DNA from: Clostridiales bacterium
Lineage (GTDB): Bacteria > Bacillota > Clostridia > Oscillospirales > Acutalibacteraceae
NCBI GenBank assembly: GCA_021199275.1
Contig: JAJQIJ010000012.1
Coordinates: forward strand, 1-38,843
Length of the DNA stretch: 38,843 nucleotides
Reading direction: 5' to 3'
The notes under the pieces are model-generated. The model made no database searches, had not been told where the DNA came from, and saw only the letters and a list, made by a program, of their open reading frames with translations. Within the stretch, counting starts at the first letter, position 1; every line of letters starts with the position of its first letter. Of the stretch, positions 1 to 7,556 are shown one piece after another. Both the position numbers and the translations under genes were made by a program.

Positions 1-30
1 AAATAAGATATTATAAGGGGTGAATTGCTT

Positions 31-1425
31 ATGCCTGCTGAAAACAAACTGGGCGTTAAGAATTATTTCGGCTATCTTGTGTGCGATGTTGCAAACGGCT
101 TGGCCTTTTGCGTTATGAGTTCCTACCTTTCCGTTTACTGTTCTGACATATTGGGTATTTCAGGCGGCGTAATCAGCGCCATTATGATTATTGCCAGAAT
201 TTGGGACGGAATTAACGACCCGATTATGGGCTTTTTGGTGCAGTCTAAAAAGCCCGGCAAATATGGCAAATACAGGCCGTTCATTTTGTGGGGCGGTTAC
301 CCATTGGCTATTTCTGCCGTGCTTGTTTTTGCCCGCTTTACAGACAATTTAACTTTTAACACCATTTGGGTGGCTGTGCTTTACATGGTTTACGGCATGT
401 TATATACTGTGGTGCTTGTGCCTTACGGCTCTCTTGCCAGTGTTATGACTACCAAAGACAGTGAAAGAAGCGTGCTTTCCATGTGCCGCTCAGTCGGCGG
501 CGGAATAGGCAATCTGCCAACAATATTATTTCCGATTTTCGTAATGACTGCCGGTGAAAATTCCAGCCAGATGGACTCCGGCAGGCTCATAATAGGCATG
601 GTAATTATAGCCGCCGCAATGGCTGTTTTATATACAATTTCATTTAGCTTTACAAGAGAAAGAATTGTGGTAAACGACAAGGCGCAGAAAATTAATTTTT
701 TCAGCACTCTTTCCTCTCTTATTAAAAACAAAGCTTTTGTCACCATGAGCATAATAGGCGCGCTGGTTATAGCTGCGCAAATGTACACATCAACCGTAAA
801 CCTTTACCTGTTTAAAGATTATTTTGAAAACAGCGCCATGAACACAGTTTACACCGTAATTTCTTACACACCCATGGTGCTAATGATTCCCTTTGCAAAC
901 ACACTTATAAAAAAATTCGGCAAAAAAGAAATTTGTGTTGCCGGGCTTGCGGTGTCGGCAGTTTCAAGCCTTGCAGTGTATTTGCTGCATTTTTCAAAAG
1001 CAGACATTTATCTGTTTATTGCCATGGCATTTCTTATTAACTGTGGCGTTGCGTTTATAACGCTTGAAATCTGGTCTATGGCAGCAGATATTATTGACCA
1101 CCAAGAGTGGGTTTCCGGCAGGCGGGAAGAGGCAGCAAATTATGCAATATTCACATTTATGCGCAAAATAGGGCAGGCCATAGCGGCCCTTGCGCCGTGG
1201 TTTGTAAGCCTTGCAGGTTATGACAGCGACAAGGTCGGCAGCGGTATTTCACAGGGTGAAACAGTTTTAAACGGCATGTACAATATTGCAACCCTTGTGC
1301 CGTTTATTATGTATGTTATCATGCTTGTGCTTATGGCTATTTACCCGCTTAACAAAAAAACAACAGACAAAATGCACGCAGAACTTGACGCACGGCGCAG
1401 CGAATACAAGGTTGAAGTGGTGTAA
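31..1425 (+). CDS. GPH-family sugar:cation symporter (MelB/YicJ-like)
   Basis: Predicted 464-aa polytopic inner-membrane transporter of the glycoside-pentoside-hexuronide:cation symporter branch of the major facilitator superfamily. It would import a glycoside or sugar with Na+ or H+. About twelve hydrophobic segments span the whole length. The loop GKYGKYRPFILWG near residue 80 matches the family's KxGKxRPxxLWG cytoplasmic loop, and DGINDPIMG before it matches the family's D-x-x-x-D-P segment. I chose ATG 31 because GGGG (17-20) lies 10 nt upstream; an in-frame TTG at 25 is possible. It is followed 50 nt later by a sulfatase on the same strand, so the substrate may be a sulfated or desulfated glycan breakdown product (inference). 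The upstream operon context is cut off by the window edge. Confidence 0.85.
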   Translation: MPAENKLGVKNYFGYLVCDVANGLAFCVMSSYLSVYCSDILGISGGVISAIMIIARIWDGINDPIMGFLVQSKKPGKYGKYRPFILWGGYPLAISAVLVFARFTDNLTFNTIWVAVLYMVYGMLYTVVLVPYGSLASVMTTKDSERSVLSMCRSVGGGIGNLPTILFPIFVMTAGENSSQMDSGRLIIGMVIIAAAMAVLYTISFSFTRERIVVNDKAQKINFFSTLSSLIKNKAFVTMSIIGALVIAAQMYTSTVNLYLFKDYFENSAMNTVYTVISYTPMVLMIPFANTLIKKFGKKEICVAGLAVSAVSSLAVYLLHFSKADIYLFIAMAFLINCGVAFITLEIWSMAADIIDHQEWVSGRREEAANYAIFTFMRKIGQAIAALAPWFVSLAGYDSDKVGSGISQGETVLNGMYNIATLVPFIMYVIMLVLMAIYPLNKKTTDKMHAELDARRSEYKVEVV

Positions 1426-1475
1426 CACCGCTTTTTCTTACCATTATTTGTTAAATATGAAAGGTTTTGTGTAAT

Positions 1476-2891
1476 ATGAGCAAGCCCAATTTAATATATG
1501 TTTTTGCAGACCAGCTGCGTTTTTCATCAGTCGGCTTTAACGGCGACTGCCTTGCAAAAACGCCGTGTCTTGACGCACTTGCGCTTGAAAGCGCCAACAT
1601 GGTAAACGCCTGTTCAAACCACCCGGTTTGCGCGCCTTACCGCGCGTCGCTTTTCACGGGCAAATATACCACCGGCACGGGCATGGTAATAAATGAAATA
1701 AGAATAAACCCAAACCATGAAACATTTGCAAATGTGCTCAATAATGCGGGCTATGAAACGTCATATATAGGCAAGTGGCATATGTATGCCAGCCGGCTTG
1801 GCCACCATTATGATGTTGAAAATTCATATATTCCGAAAGGAAAAGACAGGCTTGGCTTTAACGGCTATTTTGCCGCTTATAATTTCCACCACGAATATTA
1901 TTCGCCAAGGGCATATTACCACCTTGATTCCCCTGAAAAGATTTATTATGACAAATATGAGCCCGACGCGCAGACTGATATGGCTATTGAAAGAATTAAA
2001 GCGCACAGCGAAAGCGCCCGCCCCTTTGCGCTGTTTCTTTCTTACGGCACGCCGCATGACCCGTGGAATGCAGACAATGTGCCGGCAGAATATTATGAAA
2101 TGTTTAAAAACACAAATTTCCCACTGCCGCCTAATTACAAAAAGCACAATGACCCGCATGCTGACTTATGGGCTAAATTTTTGCCCGGCAGGCGCTCTGC
2201 TTTAGAGGAAAACAAGCGTGTTTATTACGCAATGTGCGCAAATCTTGATTATAATGTCGGCAGATTATGCCGCGCCGTCAGTGAAATGGGGCTTGACAAT
2301 AACACAATTTTTGTTTTTACAAGCGACCATGGCGAAATGTTCGGCGCGCAGGGCAGGCATGCAAAAAATATTTTTTATGACGAAGCTGCGCGTGTTCCGT
2401 TTCTTATTAAGTGGCCGGGGCATATTCCGTGCGGCAAAAATAAAACCTGTTTCGGCACGGTTGACATAATGCAGACTTTGCTTTCAATGATGGGGCTTGC
2501 CGCTCCGCAAGCAGCCCAAGGCAGAGATGTAAGCGCCCATATATTAAACGGCACATTCGCAAACAACCCATGCCTGCTTATGGGCACCGGGCCGACTGCA
2601 ATATATGGCAACGGCAGGGAATGGCGCGCCGTGCGCACAGAAAGATATACGTTTGCAACCTATAAATCAGACAAAAGCAAATATCTTTTTGACAATGTGG
2701 AAGACCCTTACCAAACACGCAATCTGGCTGAAGACCCAAGATATAGCGCACTGCTTGCACAGCTTGAAAATGAAATGCTGCGCATGATGAAAAATATAGG
2801 CGATGACTTTGAAAAAAACAGCTTTTATAAAAAGCATTGGGTAAAAAACAGAAAAATTCTACCCGAACTCAAGCGCCGCTCTGATTTGTAA
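1476..2891 (+). CDS. Type I (formylglycine) sulfatase
   Basis: A 471-aa member of the S1 arylsulfatase family, hydrolysing sulfate esters from a carbohydrate or aromatic substrate. The signature C-A-P-Y-R at Cys52 is the site converted to formylglycine in cysteine-type sulfatases. The metal site is visible as FADQ (Asp12), GKWH and SDHGEMFG. Length is normal for the family. No signal peptide is apparent, so it is predicted cytoplasmic, acting on imported sulfated sugars. Start ATG 1476 is preferred because GAAAGG (1459-1464) is well spaced; TTG 1467 is in frame but too close. Cys-type sulfatases need a maturase (anSME radical-SAM or FGE); none is present here. It probably shares a transcript with the transporter 50 nt upstream. 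The exact substrate cannot be told from sequence. Confidence 0.9.
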   Translation: MSKPNLIYVFADQLRFSSVGFNGDCLAKTPCLDALALESANMVNACSNHPVCAPYRASLFTGKYTTGTGMVINEIRINPNHETFANVLNNAGYETSYIGKWHMYASRLGHHYDVENSYIPKGKDRLGFNGYFAAYNFHHEYYSPRAYYHLDSPEKIYYDKYEPDAQTDMAIERIKAHSESARPFALFLSYGTPHDPWNADNVPAEYYEMFKNTNFPLPPNYKKHNDPHADLWAKFLPGRRSALEENKRVYYAMCANLDYNVGRLCRAVSEMGLDNNTIFVFTSDHGEMFGAQGRHAKNIFYDEAARVPFLIKWPGHIPCGKNKTCFGTVDIMQTLLSMMGLAAPQAAQGRDVSAHILNGTFANNPCLLMGTGPTAIYGNGREWRAVRTERYTFATYKSDKSKYLFDNVEDPYQTRNLAEDPRYSALLAQLENEMLRMMKNIGDDFEKNSFYKKHWVKNRKILPELKRRSDL

Positions 2892-2922
2892 TTTTCCACT
2901 ATTAAAAATAATTTTACAAAAT

Positions 2923-2954
2923 ACAGGTGCGCCGAATGTTGACAGTGCGCCTGT
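2923..2954 (+). terminator. Weak hairpin after the sulfatase
   Basis: A 10-bp stem with two G-U pairs (2923-2932 with 2945-2954) lies 31 nt after the sulfatase stop. It is followed by an AT-rich but not T-rich stretch, so termination is plausible rather than clear. Its loop and 3' arm overlap the -35 and spacer of the queT promoter. Confidence 0.35.
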
Positions 2955-2967
2955 AATTTATTATAAT
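2939..2967 (+). promoter_or_regulatory. Consensus sigma-A promoter for queT
   Basis: TTGACA (2939-2944), 17 nt, TATAAT (2962-2967): a perfect match to the housekeeping consensus. The expected start near 2974 leaves a leader of about 147 nt before the queT ATG. Confidence 0.9.
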
Positions 2968-2973
2968 TTAGGC

Positions 2974-3120
2974 AAGCAATGTTCCCGCATCGTAAGGCTT
3001 CATGGTCAAATTCACACCTAAGCGGGCAAAACTCTTTATTAACATTAAGCAATATGTCAGTTCGCAAAATCCTGACATGGGGGTGTCCCCCAAAAAACAA
3101 AACTAAGGAGACAATTTAAT
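2974..3120 (+). promoter_or_regulatory. Candidate preQ1-type riboswitch leader of queT
   Basis: This leader between the promoter and a QueT-family transporter contains a CCCGC/GCGGG helix (2984-2988 with 3022-3026), a 7-bp hairpin (3054-3060 with 3072-3078), a GGGGG-TGT-CCCCC hairpin (3079-3091) and an A-rich run ending in the Shine-Dalgarno AAGGAG (3105-3110). CTCTTTA (3032-3038) can pair with TAAGGAG (3104-3110) with one G-U, so an anti-SD switch is possible. Known preQ1 classes II and III place the SD in an H-type pseudoknot, and class III is reported next to queT in Ruminococcaceae-type bacteria. I cannot assign the class: the class I loop sequence is not seen. The identification rests on gene context plus foldable structure. 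Confidence 0.5.
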
Positions 3121-3657
3121 ATGAAAAACAAGCAGGTATTGTTTATTACCCAAACCGCTGTTATTGCAGCAATGTATGCAGCTCTCACTTATTTGCAGAA
3201 TTTTCTGCTGCCTGGCACCACATCTGCCGCAGTGCAGTTTCGTGTGTCCGAATGCCTTAATGTGCTGGCGCTTTTTTCGCCGGCCGCCATACCGGGGCTG
3301 ACTATCGGCTGCGTTATTTCAAATCTATATAACATAGGCACTGGCCTGCCGCTTGACATGATTTTCGGCTCGCTTGCCACTCTTGGCGCAACGCTGGCAA
3401 TATATTTTCTCAGAAACGTAAAAATTAAAAGCTACCCGCTTGCAGCAATGCTTATGCCAGCGCTGTTTAACGGGGTAATAGTCGGCTGGGAAATTGAATT
3501 CTTCTTTATAGAGGGCGACTTTGCTTTTGCTTCATTTTTAATACAGGGCGCTTTGGTGGCCTTGGGCGAAGTGCTTGTAATGCTGACTCTCGGCACGGCG
3601 CTTTATTATATATTTGTCAGGCGCACTCTTGATAAGCGACTGTTCAACACCAAATAG
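3121..3657 (+). CDS. queT: QueT-family transporter (queuosine precursor uptake)
   Basis: A 178-aa membrane protein with about five or six hydrophobic helices, matching the QueT/DUF988 family of S-components thought to import queuosine precursors such as preQ1 with a shared ECF energising module. Visible family features are the N-terminal QTAVIAAMYAALTY helix, the QFRVSECLNVLALF segment and the GCVISNLY segment. Length is typical for the family. ATG 3121 has AAGGAG (3105-3110) at 10 nt. The gene is monocistronic: its own consensus promoter lies upstream and a hairpin terminator follows at 3661. The ECF ATPase and T-component genes are not in this window. Regulation is probably by the folded leader. 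Confidence 0.85.
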   Translation: MKNKQVLFITQTAVIAAMYAALTYLQNFLLPGTTSAAVQFRVSECLNVLALFSPAAIPGLTIGCVISNLYNIGTGLPLDMIFGSLATLGATLAIYFLRNVKIKSYPLAAMLMPALFNGVIVGWEIEFFFIEGDFAFASFLIQGALVALGEVLVMLTLGTALYYIFVRRTLDKRLFNTK

Positions 3658-3660
3658 CAT

Positions 3661-3700
3661 AAAGGGCTTGGCTTAAAGAGTCAGGCCCTTTATTTATTGC
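3661..3700 (+). terminator. Rho-independent terminator of queT
   Basis: A 10-bp stem with one G-U, AAAGGGCTTG (3661-3670) with CAGGCCCTTT (3682-3691), then an AT-rich tail, 3 nt after the queT stop. Confidence 0.75.
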
Positions 3701-3748
3701 TTGCTTTTTACTAATTTAAACCATGCCCTCTTTATGAAAGGAACTTTA

Positions 3749-4648
3749 ATGAAGAAAGCGTTGAATTACATTAAAAACATAATAAAACAAATGAACATAA
3801 TAAACATTTTTGTAATAATAATTGCCGGCGTTATAAACGCAGTGGGCGTTACCATGTTTTTATACCCTGTAAATTTATATGACAGCGGCATTTCGGGGAT
3901 GTCAATGATATTGTCACAGCTTACGCCTGAATATTTAAGCCTGTCGCTGTTTTTGGTTGTAATTAACTTTCCGGTTTTCATTTTCGGCTTTAAAAAGCAG
4001 GGAATTGTTTTTACAATTTATTCAATTTTGGCGGTTTGTTCATATTCTCTTTTTTCATATCTTATTATAAACGTGCTGCCTGTTGATGTTGACTTTGCTT
4101 CGCCTCTTGCACAGCAAGACCTTTTTTTGTGCGCAATCTTCGGCGGCATAATTTCCGGCGTCGGCAGCGGGCTTACAATTCGATTCGGCGGCGCTATTGA
4201 CGGCATTGAGGTGCTTGCCGTAATTTTTGCAAAACGGCTTAATATTTCAGTCGGCACCTTTGTTATGATTTTTAATGTGCTGCTTTACATTTCTGCCGGA
4301 TTTATACTCAACAGCTGGATTTTGCCGCTGTATTCCATAGTTACATATATGTCTGCGCTCAAAACTGTTGACTTTATTGTAGAGGGGCTTGACAAAAGCA
4401 AGTCTGCTTTCATAATCAGTGAAAAAGCGGGCGAAATATGTGAAGCGCTTTCTGATGAATTCGGCAACGGCATAACAGTGCTTGACGCGCGCGGCTATTA
4501 TTCTGAAAGTAATAAAAGCGCCGTCTATTTTGTGGTAAACCGCTTTCAAATTGCAAAAATGAAAAACATAATAAAAAGAATAGACAAAAACGCATTTGTT
4601 TCCATTTCTGAAATTTCGGAAGTAATGCACCGTGCAGACAAAAACTAA
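3749..4648 (+). CDS. YitT family membrane protein (DUF161 + DUF2179)
   Basis: A 299-aa protein with about five or six transmembrane segments in the first 200 residues, including the YitT-type GVTMFLYPVNLYDSGISG stretch. A soluble C-terminal DUF2179-like domain (about residues 205-295; SAFIISEKAGEICEAL, GITVLDARGYYS) is predicted on the cytoplasmic face. Firmicutes often carry several paralogues, and the biochemical role is unknown. I chose ATG 3749 over the longer in-frame start at 3701 because AAAGGA (3737-3742) is correctly spaced before it. No convincing promoter was found in the 57 nt after the queT terminator. It ends in a terminator shared with the convergent gene. Confidence 0.85.
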   Translation: MKKALNYIKNIIKQMNIINIFVIIIAGVINAVGVTMFLYPVNLYDSGISGMSMILSQLTPEYLSLSLFLVVINFPVFIFGFKKQGIVFTIYSILAVCSYSLFSYLIINVLPVDVDFASPLAQQDLFLCAIFGGIISGVGSGLTIRFGGAIDGIEVLAVIFAKRLNISVGTFVMIFNVLLYISAGFILNSWILPLYSIVTYMSALKTVDFIVEGLDKSKSAFIISEKAGEICEALSDEFGNGITVLDARGYYSESNKSAVYFVVNRFQIAKMKNIIKRIDKNAFVSISEISEVMHRADKN

Positions 4649-4671
4649 TTTTGCCGCCTGCATGTAAAATA

Positions 4672-4703
4672 AAAAACCGCTGTGTAAAAACACAGCGGTT
4701 TTT
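4672..4703. terminator. Bidirectional terminator
   Basis: A perfect 13-bp stem, AAAAACCGCTGTG (4672-4684) with CACAGCGGTTTTT (4691-4703). The A-run and T-run on either side let it end both the YitT gene (plus) and the convergent acidic-protein gene (minus). Confidence 0.9.
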
Positions 4704-4717
4704 GCGCGGCACAGGGT

Positions 4718-5293
4718 TTAACACACCATGCCCTGCTCAACCCAGTTCATAACGGCAGGGAATTCAGCTTTATATAAATCAAGTTTGTCTGTATTTGCGT
4801 CAACAAATGCGCGAAATTCATCTGTATCTTCAAAATCAAATGTGAAATCCTGTTCAAAATCATATGTAGCCGTGAACATAAGGTCAAACAAATCATCTGC
4901 CGAAAATTCGTCTAACATTTTTTCTGCTGCCAATTCTGTCCAATAATCAAGCATTGTTTTAACGTCTGCTTCAAAATCTTCTGCACTGCAAAGCGCGTCC
5001 GGGACATTTGTCATATATTCCTTAATATCGTCTTCATAAATTCCAAGCTTTGACAGGTAATCAATAACGTCTTCGAGCCCTGTTTCGTTTACGCTGTCAT
5101 AAAGCCTGTATACAAATTCGCCCACAATGTTTTGCAGCGCCACCGCCTTGAACACACAGTCTATTTCATAGCCGGCTTCATCTGTAATTACAAAGCCGCT
5201 TTCTGTAAACTGTTTCCACATAAGTTCATAAAAAACGCGGTATTGCTGCTGTTCGTCAAAAATAGCCTCAAAAATAAAATTTTCTATATTCAT
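4718..5293 (-). CDS. Acidic protein of unknown function
   Basis: A 191-aa predicted soluble protein that I do not recognise. It has no signal peptide, membrane segment or cysteine motif. It is strongly acidic and aromatic-rich, especially the C-terminal third, where Asp/Glu alternate with Phe (around FEQDFTFDFEDTDEF). Predicted mostly alpha-helical. The start at 5293 is chosen because GAAAGGA precedes it at good spacing; an upstream in-frame start at 5326 lacks this. It is monocistronic with its own promoter (5336-5364) and a shared terminator. It is divergent from nadE, with the two -35 boxes 2 nt apart. It could be a small regulatory or binding protein; no function is claimed. Confidence 0.75.
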   Translation of the reverse strand: MNIENFIFEAIFDEQQQYRVFYELMWKQFTESGFVITDEAGYEIDCVFKAVALQNIVGEFVYRLYDSVNETGLEDVIDYLSKLGIYEDDIKEYMTNVPDALCSAEDFEADVKTMLDYWTELAAEKMLDEFSADDLFDLMFTATYDFEQDFTFDFEDTDEFRAFVDANTDKLDLYKAEFPAVMNWVEQGMVC

Positions 5294-5335
5294 TGAAATT
5301 CCTTTCTGATTTGACATTTTTATCAATTTAACTAC

Positions 5336-5364
5336 ATTTTACACTATTGCCCCGTCATTTTCAA
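5336..5364 (-). promoter_or_regulatory. Promoter of the acidic-protein gene
   Basis: On the minus strand, TTGAAA (5364-5359), 17 nt, TAAAAT (5341-5336). Its -35 is 2 nt from the -35 of the divergent nadE promoter, so the two polymerases would compete for one site. Confidence 0.75.
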
Positions 5365-5366
5365 TA

Positions 5367-5395
5367 TTGCATTAATAAATAATATGGGATATAAT
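5367..5395 (+). promoter_or_regulatory. Promoter of nadE
   Basis: TTGCAT (5367-5372), 17 nt, TATAAT (5390-5395). The expected start near 5402 coincides with the first base of a stem that closes the leader. Confidence 0.8.
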
Positions 5396-5401
5396 GATTA
5401 T

Positions 5402-5471
5402 AAGCGGTTAAAAATTGCATTTAAACAGGGCAGGGCATTTCTGAATATATGCTGCCCGCTACCGCTTGGGG
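5402..5471 (+). promoter_or_regulatory. Structured nadE leader abutting the Shine-Dalgarno
   Basis: A nested stem: AAGCGGT (5402-5408) pairs with ACCGCTT (5461-5467), enclosing GGGCAG (5428-5433) with CTGCCC (5452-5457). The outer 3' strand directly touches the SD GGGG (5468-5471). Because transcription should start at about 5402, the mRNA would begin inside the stem. This could stabilise the 5' end or tune translation. It does not match a riboswitch I can name. Confidence 0.5.
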
Positions 5472-5478
5472 TGATTTA

Positions 5479-7377
5479 ATGAATTACGGCTTTTTCAGAA
5501 CTGCGGCGGCATCTTTGCAAATAAGGGTTGCCAACCCGTCTTACAATAAATGTGAAATAATAAAGGCTGTTGACATTGCCGCGTCACAGGGTGCCAAACT
5601 GCTTGTAACCCCGGAACTTTCTGTTACGGGCTATACCTGTGCAGACCTTTTTTTTACTAATTCTCTTTACACGGCAGCCATGGCGGCGCTTGGTGAAATC
5701 ACGGCGCACACAAAGGGGCTTGACATAGTTGTAATAGTCGGCGCGCCTCTTAGATATCACAACAGTCTATATAATTGCGCCGTGGTTATTTCGGGCGGCA
5801 AAATTTTGGGCGCAGTGCCGAAAACACATATTGCAAATTATAATGAATTTTATGAAAAAAGGTGGTTTGCACCCGGCACCGACTTTAAAGAGTGCAAGGA
5901 CATCAACATCTGTTCGTTTGACGTTAAAATAGGCAGCCAGCTTTTTGATTTGGGCGGCGGTGCCGTTTTGGGCATTGAACTTTGCGAAGATTTGTGGGTG
6001 CCGTGCCCGCCCAGCGGCACGCTTGCAATGCAGGGGGCAAATATAATTGCAAATTTGTCTGCAAGCGATGAATATGTTTCCAAAGCCGAATACAGGCGCG
6101 AACTAATTAGAAACCAGTCTGCGCGCTGCATAGCGTCCTATATTTATGCCGGCGCTTGTGTGTCTGAAAGCACAACGGACTTGTTGTTCGGAGGCGCTTT
6201 GTTTGCCGCTGAAAACGGCGCTGTTTTGGCCGAGGGCGAAAGATTCACCCGCGGTGGCAGCGCCATTTATGCTGATGTTGACATTGAAAAGCTCTGCCAT
6301 TTGCGCCTCAACAACACATCTTTTGAAAACATTTCATGCCCATATATGGTTAACGCCCCGGTAAACAACGCTGAAAATGACCTGAAATACAGGTATATTG
6401 ACAAAAAACCGTTTGTTCCGGCTGACGATGAAAGGCGTGCTGAAAGGTGCCGCGAAATTCTTTCAATTCAGGCGCAGGCGCTTGCAACGCGCCTTGCCCA
6501 TGTTGGCTCAGACGGAGTCGTAATAGGCATATCGGGCGGGCTTGATTCAACCCTTGCACTTATTGTGTCTTGCCGCGCAATGGAAATTTTAGGCAAAAAA
6601 TCAAAAGACATTTTGTGCATAACCATGCCCGGTTTCGGCACTACAGGCAGAACTTACAATAATGCGCTGAAACTTGCCCGGCAGCTTAAAACAACAGTGC
6701 GGGAAATCAGCATTAAAGACGCATGCCTTTTGCATTTTAAAGATATTGGCCACAGTGAAGAGGAGCGTGACATAACTTATGAAAATGTTCAGGCGCGCGA
6801 ACGCACACAGGTGCTTTTTGACATGGCAAATAAACACAAAAAGCTGCTTGTTGGCACAGGCGATTTAAGCGAACTTGCAATGGGTTGGTGCACTTATAAT
6901 GCAGACCATATGAGCATGTACGGCGTAAATGCGTCTGTGCCGAAAACTCTTGTGCGCTATCTTGTTGAATATGCAGCAGACAGTTTTGACAAAGAAACTG
7001 CCGCCGTTTTATATGACATTCTTGCAACTCCTGTTTCGCCTGAGCTGCTGCCGCCTGATGAAAACGGAAATATTTCTCAAAAAACAGAGGAAAGCATAGG
7101 GTCATATGAACTTCACGACTTTTTCCTTTATAATTTTGTGCGCTTCGGCTTTTCTGCCGAAAAGCTGTCTTGTCTTGCAAAAAAAGCATTTGCAGGGTGC
7201 TATGGTGCAGATGAAATTGACAAAACGCTTCAAATATTTTTTAAACGCTTTTTTGCCAATCAATTCAAACGCAGCTGTGTGCCGGATTCGCCTAAAGTCG
7301 GCAGCGTGTCGCTTTCACCGCGCGGTGACTGGCGCATGCCGAGCGACGCTTCGGTTGCAGACTATTTAAACTGGTAA
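5479..7377 (+). CDS. nadE: Glutamine-dependent NAD(+) synthetase
   Basis: A 632-aa cytoplasmic enzyme converting deamido-NAD to NAD with ATP and glutamine, the last step of NAD biosynthesis. The N-terminal nitrilase-type glutaminase domain (about 1-290) has the Glu-Lys-Cys triad: Glu46 in TPELS, Lys115 in VPKTH and Cys169 in IELCEDLW. The C-terminal synthetase domain has the PP-loop GISGGLDST (about residue 350) and the GTGDLSELAMGW and YGVNAS segments. Length matches the two-domain type. ATG 5479 is preferred because GGGGTG lies 7 nt upstream; ATG 5449 would place the start in the leader stem. Single-gene transcript with its own promoter. Confidence 0.95.
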   Translation: MNYGFFRTAAASLQIRVANPSYNKCEIIKAVDIAASQGAKLLVTPELSVTGYTCADLFFTNSLYTAAMAALGEITAHTKGLDIVVIVGAPLRYHNSLYNCAVVISGGKILGAVPKTHIANYNEFYEKRWFAPGTDFKECKDINICSFDVKIGSQLFDLGGGAVLGIELCEDLWVPCPPSGTLAMQGANIIANLSASDEYVSKAEYRRELIRNQSARCIASYIYAGACVSESTTDLLFGGALFAAENGAVLAEGERFTRGGSAIYADVDIEKLCHLRLNNTSFENISCPYMVNAPVNNAENDLKYRYIDKKPFVPADDERRAERCREILSIQAQALATRLAHVGSDGVVIGISGGLDSTLALIVSCRAMEILGKKSKDILCITMPGFGTTGRTYNNALKLARQLKTTVREISIKDACLLHFKDIGHSEEERDITYENVQARERTQVLFDMANKHKKLLVGTGDLSELAMGWCTYNADHMSMYGVNASVPKTLVRYLVEYAADSFDKETAAVLYDILATPVSPELLPPDENGNISQKTEESIGSYELHDFFLYNFVRFGFSAEKLSCLAKKAFAGCYGADEIDKTLQIFFKRFFANQFKRSCVPDSPKVGSVSLSPRGDWRMPSDASVADYLNW

Positions 7378-7407
7378 AATCATCTTTAAATAATGTATAA
7401 TTTTGTG

Positions 7408-7436
7408 TTGAAATTGCTAAAAAGGCGTGTTATAAT
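7408..7436 (+). promoter_or_regulatory. Promoter of the PFOR gene
   Basis: TTGAAA (7408-7413), 17 nt, TATAAT (7431-7436). Expected start near 7443, giving a leader of about 114 nt. Confidence 0.85.
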
Positions 7437-7442
7437 ATCTTT

Positions 7443-7543
7443 CGGTTAAAAGCCCTGCCCTAAGGCGGCGCGCAGCGCTGCAAAGGCTTTTGCTTCCGCT
7501 TTTTACGGCAGCGCCGGGCATTTTAAATGTTATATAAATTTTT
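7443..7543 (+). promoter_or_regulatory. GC-rich structured leader of the PFOR gene
   Basis: The leader is much richer in G+C than the surrounding intergenic DNA. It can form AAAAGCC (7448-7454) with GGCTTTT (7485-7491), with GGCGGCGCGCAGCGCTGC inside, followed by a T-rich stretch that resembles an attenuator tail. No known riboswitch was recognised. Confidence 0.35.
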
Positions 7544-7556
7544 AGGAGGAAATAAA

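Noticed and set aside
3079..3110. A class I preQ1 riboswitch in the compact 35-nt form
   Set aside because: The tail resembles class I, but the hairpin loop is only TGT and lacks the needed loop sequence. I keep the leader as a preQ1-type candidate of undecided class.
4247..4693. Minus-strand open frame of 148 codons opposite the YitT gene
   Set aside because: It overlaps a well-supported gene, has no ribosome binding site or family features, and runs through the terminator hairpin. It is a frame shadow.
6737..7189. Minus-strand open frame of 150 codons inside nadE
   Set aside because: It is a shadow of the synthetase domain, with a Gln/His/Cys-rich composition typical of antisense frames.
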